This document shows positions 62,334 to 64,000 of a DNA stretch of 64,000 bases, in pieces (position 1 is the stretch's first letter; the number at the start of each line of letters is the position of its first letter). This stretch comes from Semisulcospira habei (taxonomy: Eukaryota; Mollusca; Gastropoda; Semisulcospiridae), in contig BTPG01000003.1 of NCBI GenBank assembly GCA_036245525.1, positions 191,624,164 through 191,688,163 on the forward strand, read 5' to 3'. The notes beneath the pieces are model-generated. The model saw nothing but the letters and a program-made list of their open reading frames with translations. It was not told the DNA's origin and did not search any database. Position numbers and translations under genes: made by a program.

Positions 62334-62387
62334 GGCATAGATTCTCATGAGCCCCTGCAGCTGCAGGGGCTCATGAGAATCTATGCC
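62334..62387. repeat. PalA perfect palindrome
   Basis: 54 bp with 27-bp arms that are exactly complementary (GGCATAGATTCTCATGAGCC ... CTGCAG/CTGCAG ...). Outer ends differ from the family (GGGAGC / CACTTCC). Confidence 0.9.
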
Positions 62388-62399
62388 ACTTCCTGCAGT

Positions 62400-62690
62400 G
62401 GCCCCATTTACATTCTCAGACTATCGTTTGCTTTTAAACTTCCCAGCTATCAGACAAGATAGCTTTACAAAGAGTAAAGGTCAGTCGCTCATTTCTTTGT
62501 GCTTTTATACGTGTAAGTCTTCATATGATTGACATCCTGGTGCCAATCAGTGGAGATCAATCGAGCACTGTAGCGCCTGTTTCTCGTGATCTGTACGGGG
62601 TGCTTTGCGGACGAATCATGTCTTAAATTTGAGCCGACCATTTTGTTTTTTGAAGGTCTGGAATTAAAGAAAGGGCTGTAGGATTATTCA
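62400..62690. other. No recognisable feature
   Basis: Unique-looking sequence without a supported exon. Confidence 0.4.
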
Positions 62691-62697
62691 ACCCGTT

Positions 62698-62941
62698 CAG
62701 TCAGTGCCGAGAAAATCTGAACACTGACCACCCAGCTGCAAGAGGTATAGATCCTCATGAGCCCCCGCACTTGCGGGGGCTCATGCGGATCTATGCCTCT
62801 TGTTGACACCAGTTTGAATCCATGTTCCTGGGACGTTAGGGGTTTTGGTTGTAGTTTTTTTTTGTGTGTGTGTTAAATTAACGATTGCAGACACTGACGC
62901 ACTCTGCTTCAGTTGGCACTGAACGATTTAACTCAAGGCGG
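62698..62941. mobile_element. PalA element
   Basis: TCAACCCGTTCAGTCAGTGCC start, GGCACTGAACGATTTAA end; hairpin 62738-62802 around CACTTGCGGG. Confidence 0.8.
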
Positions 62942-62944
62942 TAA

Positions 62945-63380
62945 CCGAGGTAGTTTCGAAAAAGATCAGGAACAGAGTAATCAGCGAACCCCGTGACACT
63001 CTCCGTCTGAGAAACACGGATGTAAATGAGAACTTATCTTTAACAGACTACAGATCATGTAGATCATACGCCTATTGCAGACTTCAGGAGTTTATATTTT
63101 TTTTATTGCCGTGGGTCACCAAGCGATACAGAATTTCTCTGGCCGTATCCTATGCAGGAGGCATTGAACTTCAACCATGCGGTAGCAACGTAACGCGGTA
63201 GTGTCGATGTATTGGTAATAAATTGTGCGGTATGTCCCAATAATCTATATCAGTAGTACAGTTGGGATATAAAGCGTAACTGCTACAGGACCAATTTTAT
63301 GTCGTTACACAGAAGAAGAAAAAAAAAGTGGTCAGGACATCTTTACCTGTTGTCTGCCGAGGGGACGTGAACACAATACA
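62945..63380. other. No recognisable feature
   Basis: Unique-looking sequence between two PalA elements. Confidence 0.4.
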
Positions 63381-63382
63381 AC

Positions 63383-63560
63383 CGCAAGAGGCTTAGATCC
63401 TCATGAGCCCCCGCAGTTGCGAGGGCTCATGAGGATCTATGCCTCTTGCTGACGCCACTTTATATCGGTGCTCCCTGGACGGCTAGAGCTCTTTGGCGTC
63501 AGTTGAATCAAAAATGATTTCAGAAACATAGTCTGATTTCACTGTCAATGAAGGGGTTAA
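63383..63560. mobile_element. PalA element, left border unclear
   Basis: Hairpin 63383-63449 plus the family right flank and AATGAAGGGGTTAA. Confidence 0.8.
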
Positions 63561-63594
63561 ACACAGTTGTTAAATCCTATCTTCGGTGTTGCCG

Positions 63595-63730
63595 TGGCAC
63601 TAAACTATTCAGGCTCGACCCCTTAGACTATCGTGGTCTATCCCTTATCTTGTAGTAAATTTCAGGGCGGAACACAGGGACTATCATTACCCTTGAGTTA
63701 TCGTGGTCGATGCCGTACCCTGCTGCAATG
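63595..63730. repeat. PalB fragments
   Basis: Partial arms: GACTATCGTGGTCTATCCC and ATTACCCTTGAGTTATCGTG, both of the right-arm type, without left arms. Confidence 0.55.
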
Positions 63731-63732
63731 TG

Positions 63733-63945
63733 GTAACTCATTCTGCCCGCGACACACCATAGCAAGATATGGCTCGACCATGATAGTTCAAGGGTGGTGA
63801 CAGAATAGCTTGGCGCCTATAGGCGCCAAGCTATTCCGCCACCACCCTAAAACTATCATGGTTGATCTGTCTCCTGAAATGTAATGCAGTCCTCGGAGGA
63901 TCTCTAAAATGTGGGTATTTCGTACCTCGGGTACAGTGTGTCAAC
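63733..63945. mobile_element. PalB subfamily element, inverted relative to 54976
   Basis: GTAACTCATTCTGCCCGCGA start, hairpin AGTTCAAGGGTGGTGACAGA and inverse; the right flank AATGTGGGTATTTCGTACCT is the reverse complement of the left flank at 54976. Confidence 0.8.
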
Positions 63946-64000
63946 ACTGCACAGGTTGAAACGGTGTTTGCCATAGGCTCCAAAAATATCCCCACTTTCC

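Overview
The window is non-prokaryotic: split genes with GT-AG introns, abundant dinucleotide microsatellites, tRNA-derived SINEs, non-LTR retrotransposons (LINEs) and very low coding density. The repeat content (SINEs ending in a GTTAAACYCCGAACTAACCAACC-like tail, CR1/Jockey-type LINEs, (GT)n/(CT)n arrays) suggests a marine mollusc, probably a gastropod. That placement is inference; no marker gene settles it.

Genes. One complete gene is readable: imidazolonepropionase (AMDHD1, histidine catabolism), + strand, eight coding exons from 42387 to 59038. The exons join in frame to 432 codons plus a stop. Intron 2 is 11.2 kb because of nested repeats. On the minus strand, 32606-32516 is the first coding exon of a universal-stress-protein-like gene; its other exons were not found. 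Three weaker exon-like segments lie at 8248/11589 (a duplicated start region), 30638 and 37074.

Layout. 1-7.8 kb: microsatellites, a LINE 3' stub, one copy of a large composite repeat (here called X, 3.3-4.8 kb) and small palindromes. 7.8-12.7 kb: a diverged 1.4-1.8 kb direct duplication, one copy carrying a SINE-like insertion with a 12-bp target duplication. 12.8-19.6 kb: microsatellites, a 36-bp minisatellite and palindromes. 19.8-24.8 kb: a foldback structure with ~1 kb inverted arms around a decayed RNase H-bearing LINE. 25-35 kb: palindromic elements, a SINE and the stress-protein exon. 35-39 kb: a decayed LINE between direct repeats and two X copies. 40.2-40.9 kb: a second foldback. 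42.4-59 kb: AMDHD1, with X copies and four LINEs nested in intron 2 and palindromes in most other introns. 59-64 kb: more palindromes, a SINE and a (GT/GC) array.

The dominant pattern is a population of about 60 short palindromes in at least six sequence families (called here PalA to PalF). The intact ones of several families begin TTAACCC/TTAACTC and end GGGTTAA/GAGTTAA, as expected of non-autonomous elements with a TTAA target duplication (piggyBac-like). No transposase was seen. The second pattern is a set of LINEs whose insertions sit inside (CT)n/(GA)n microsatellites; the window itself holds an empty-site comparison for one of them.
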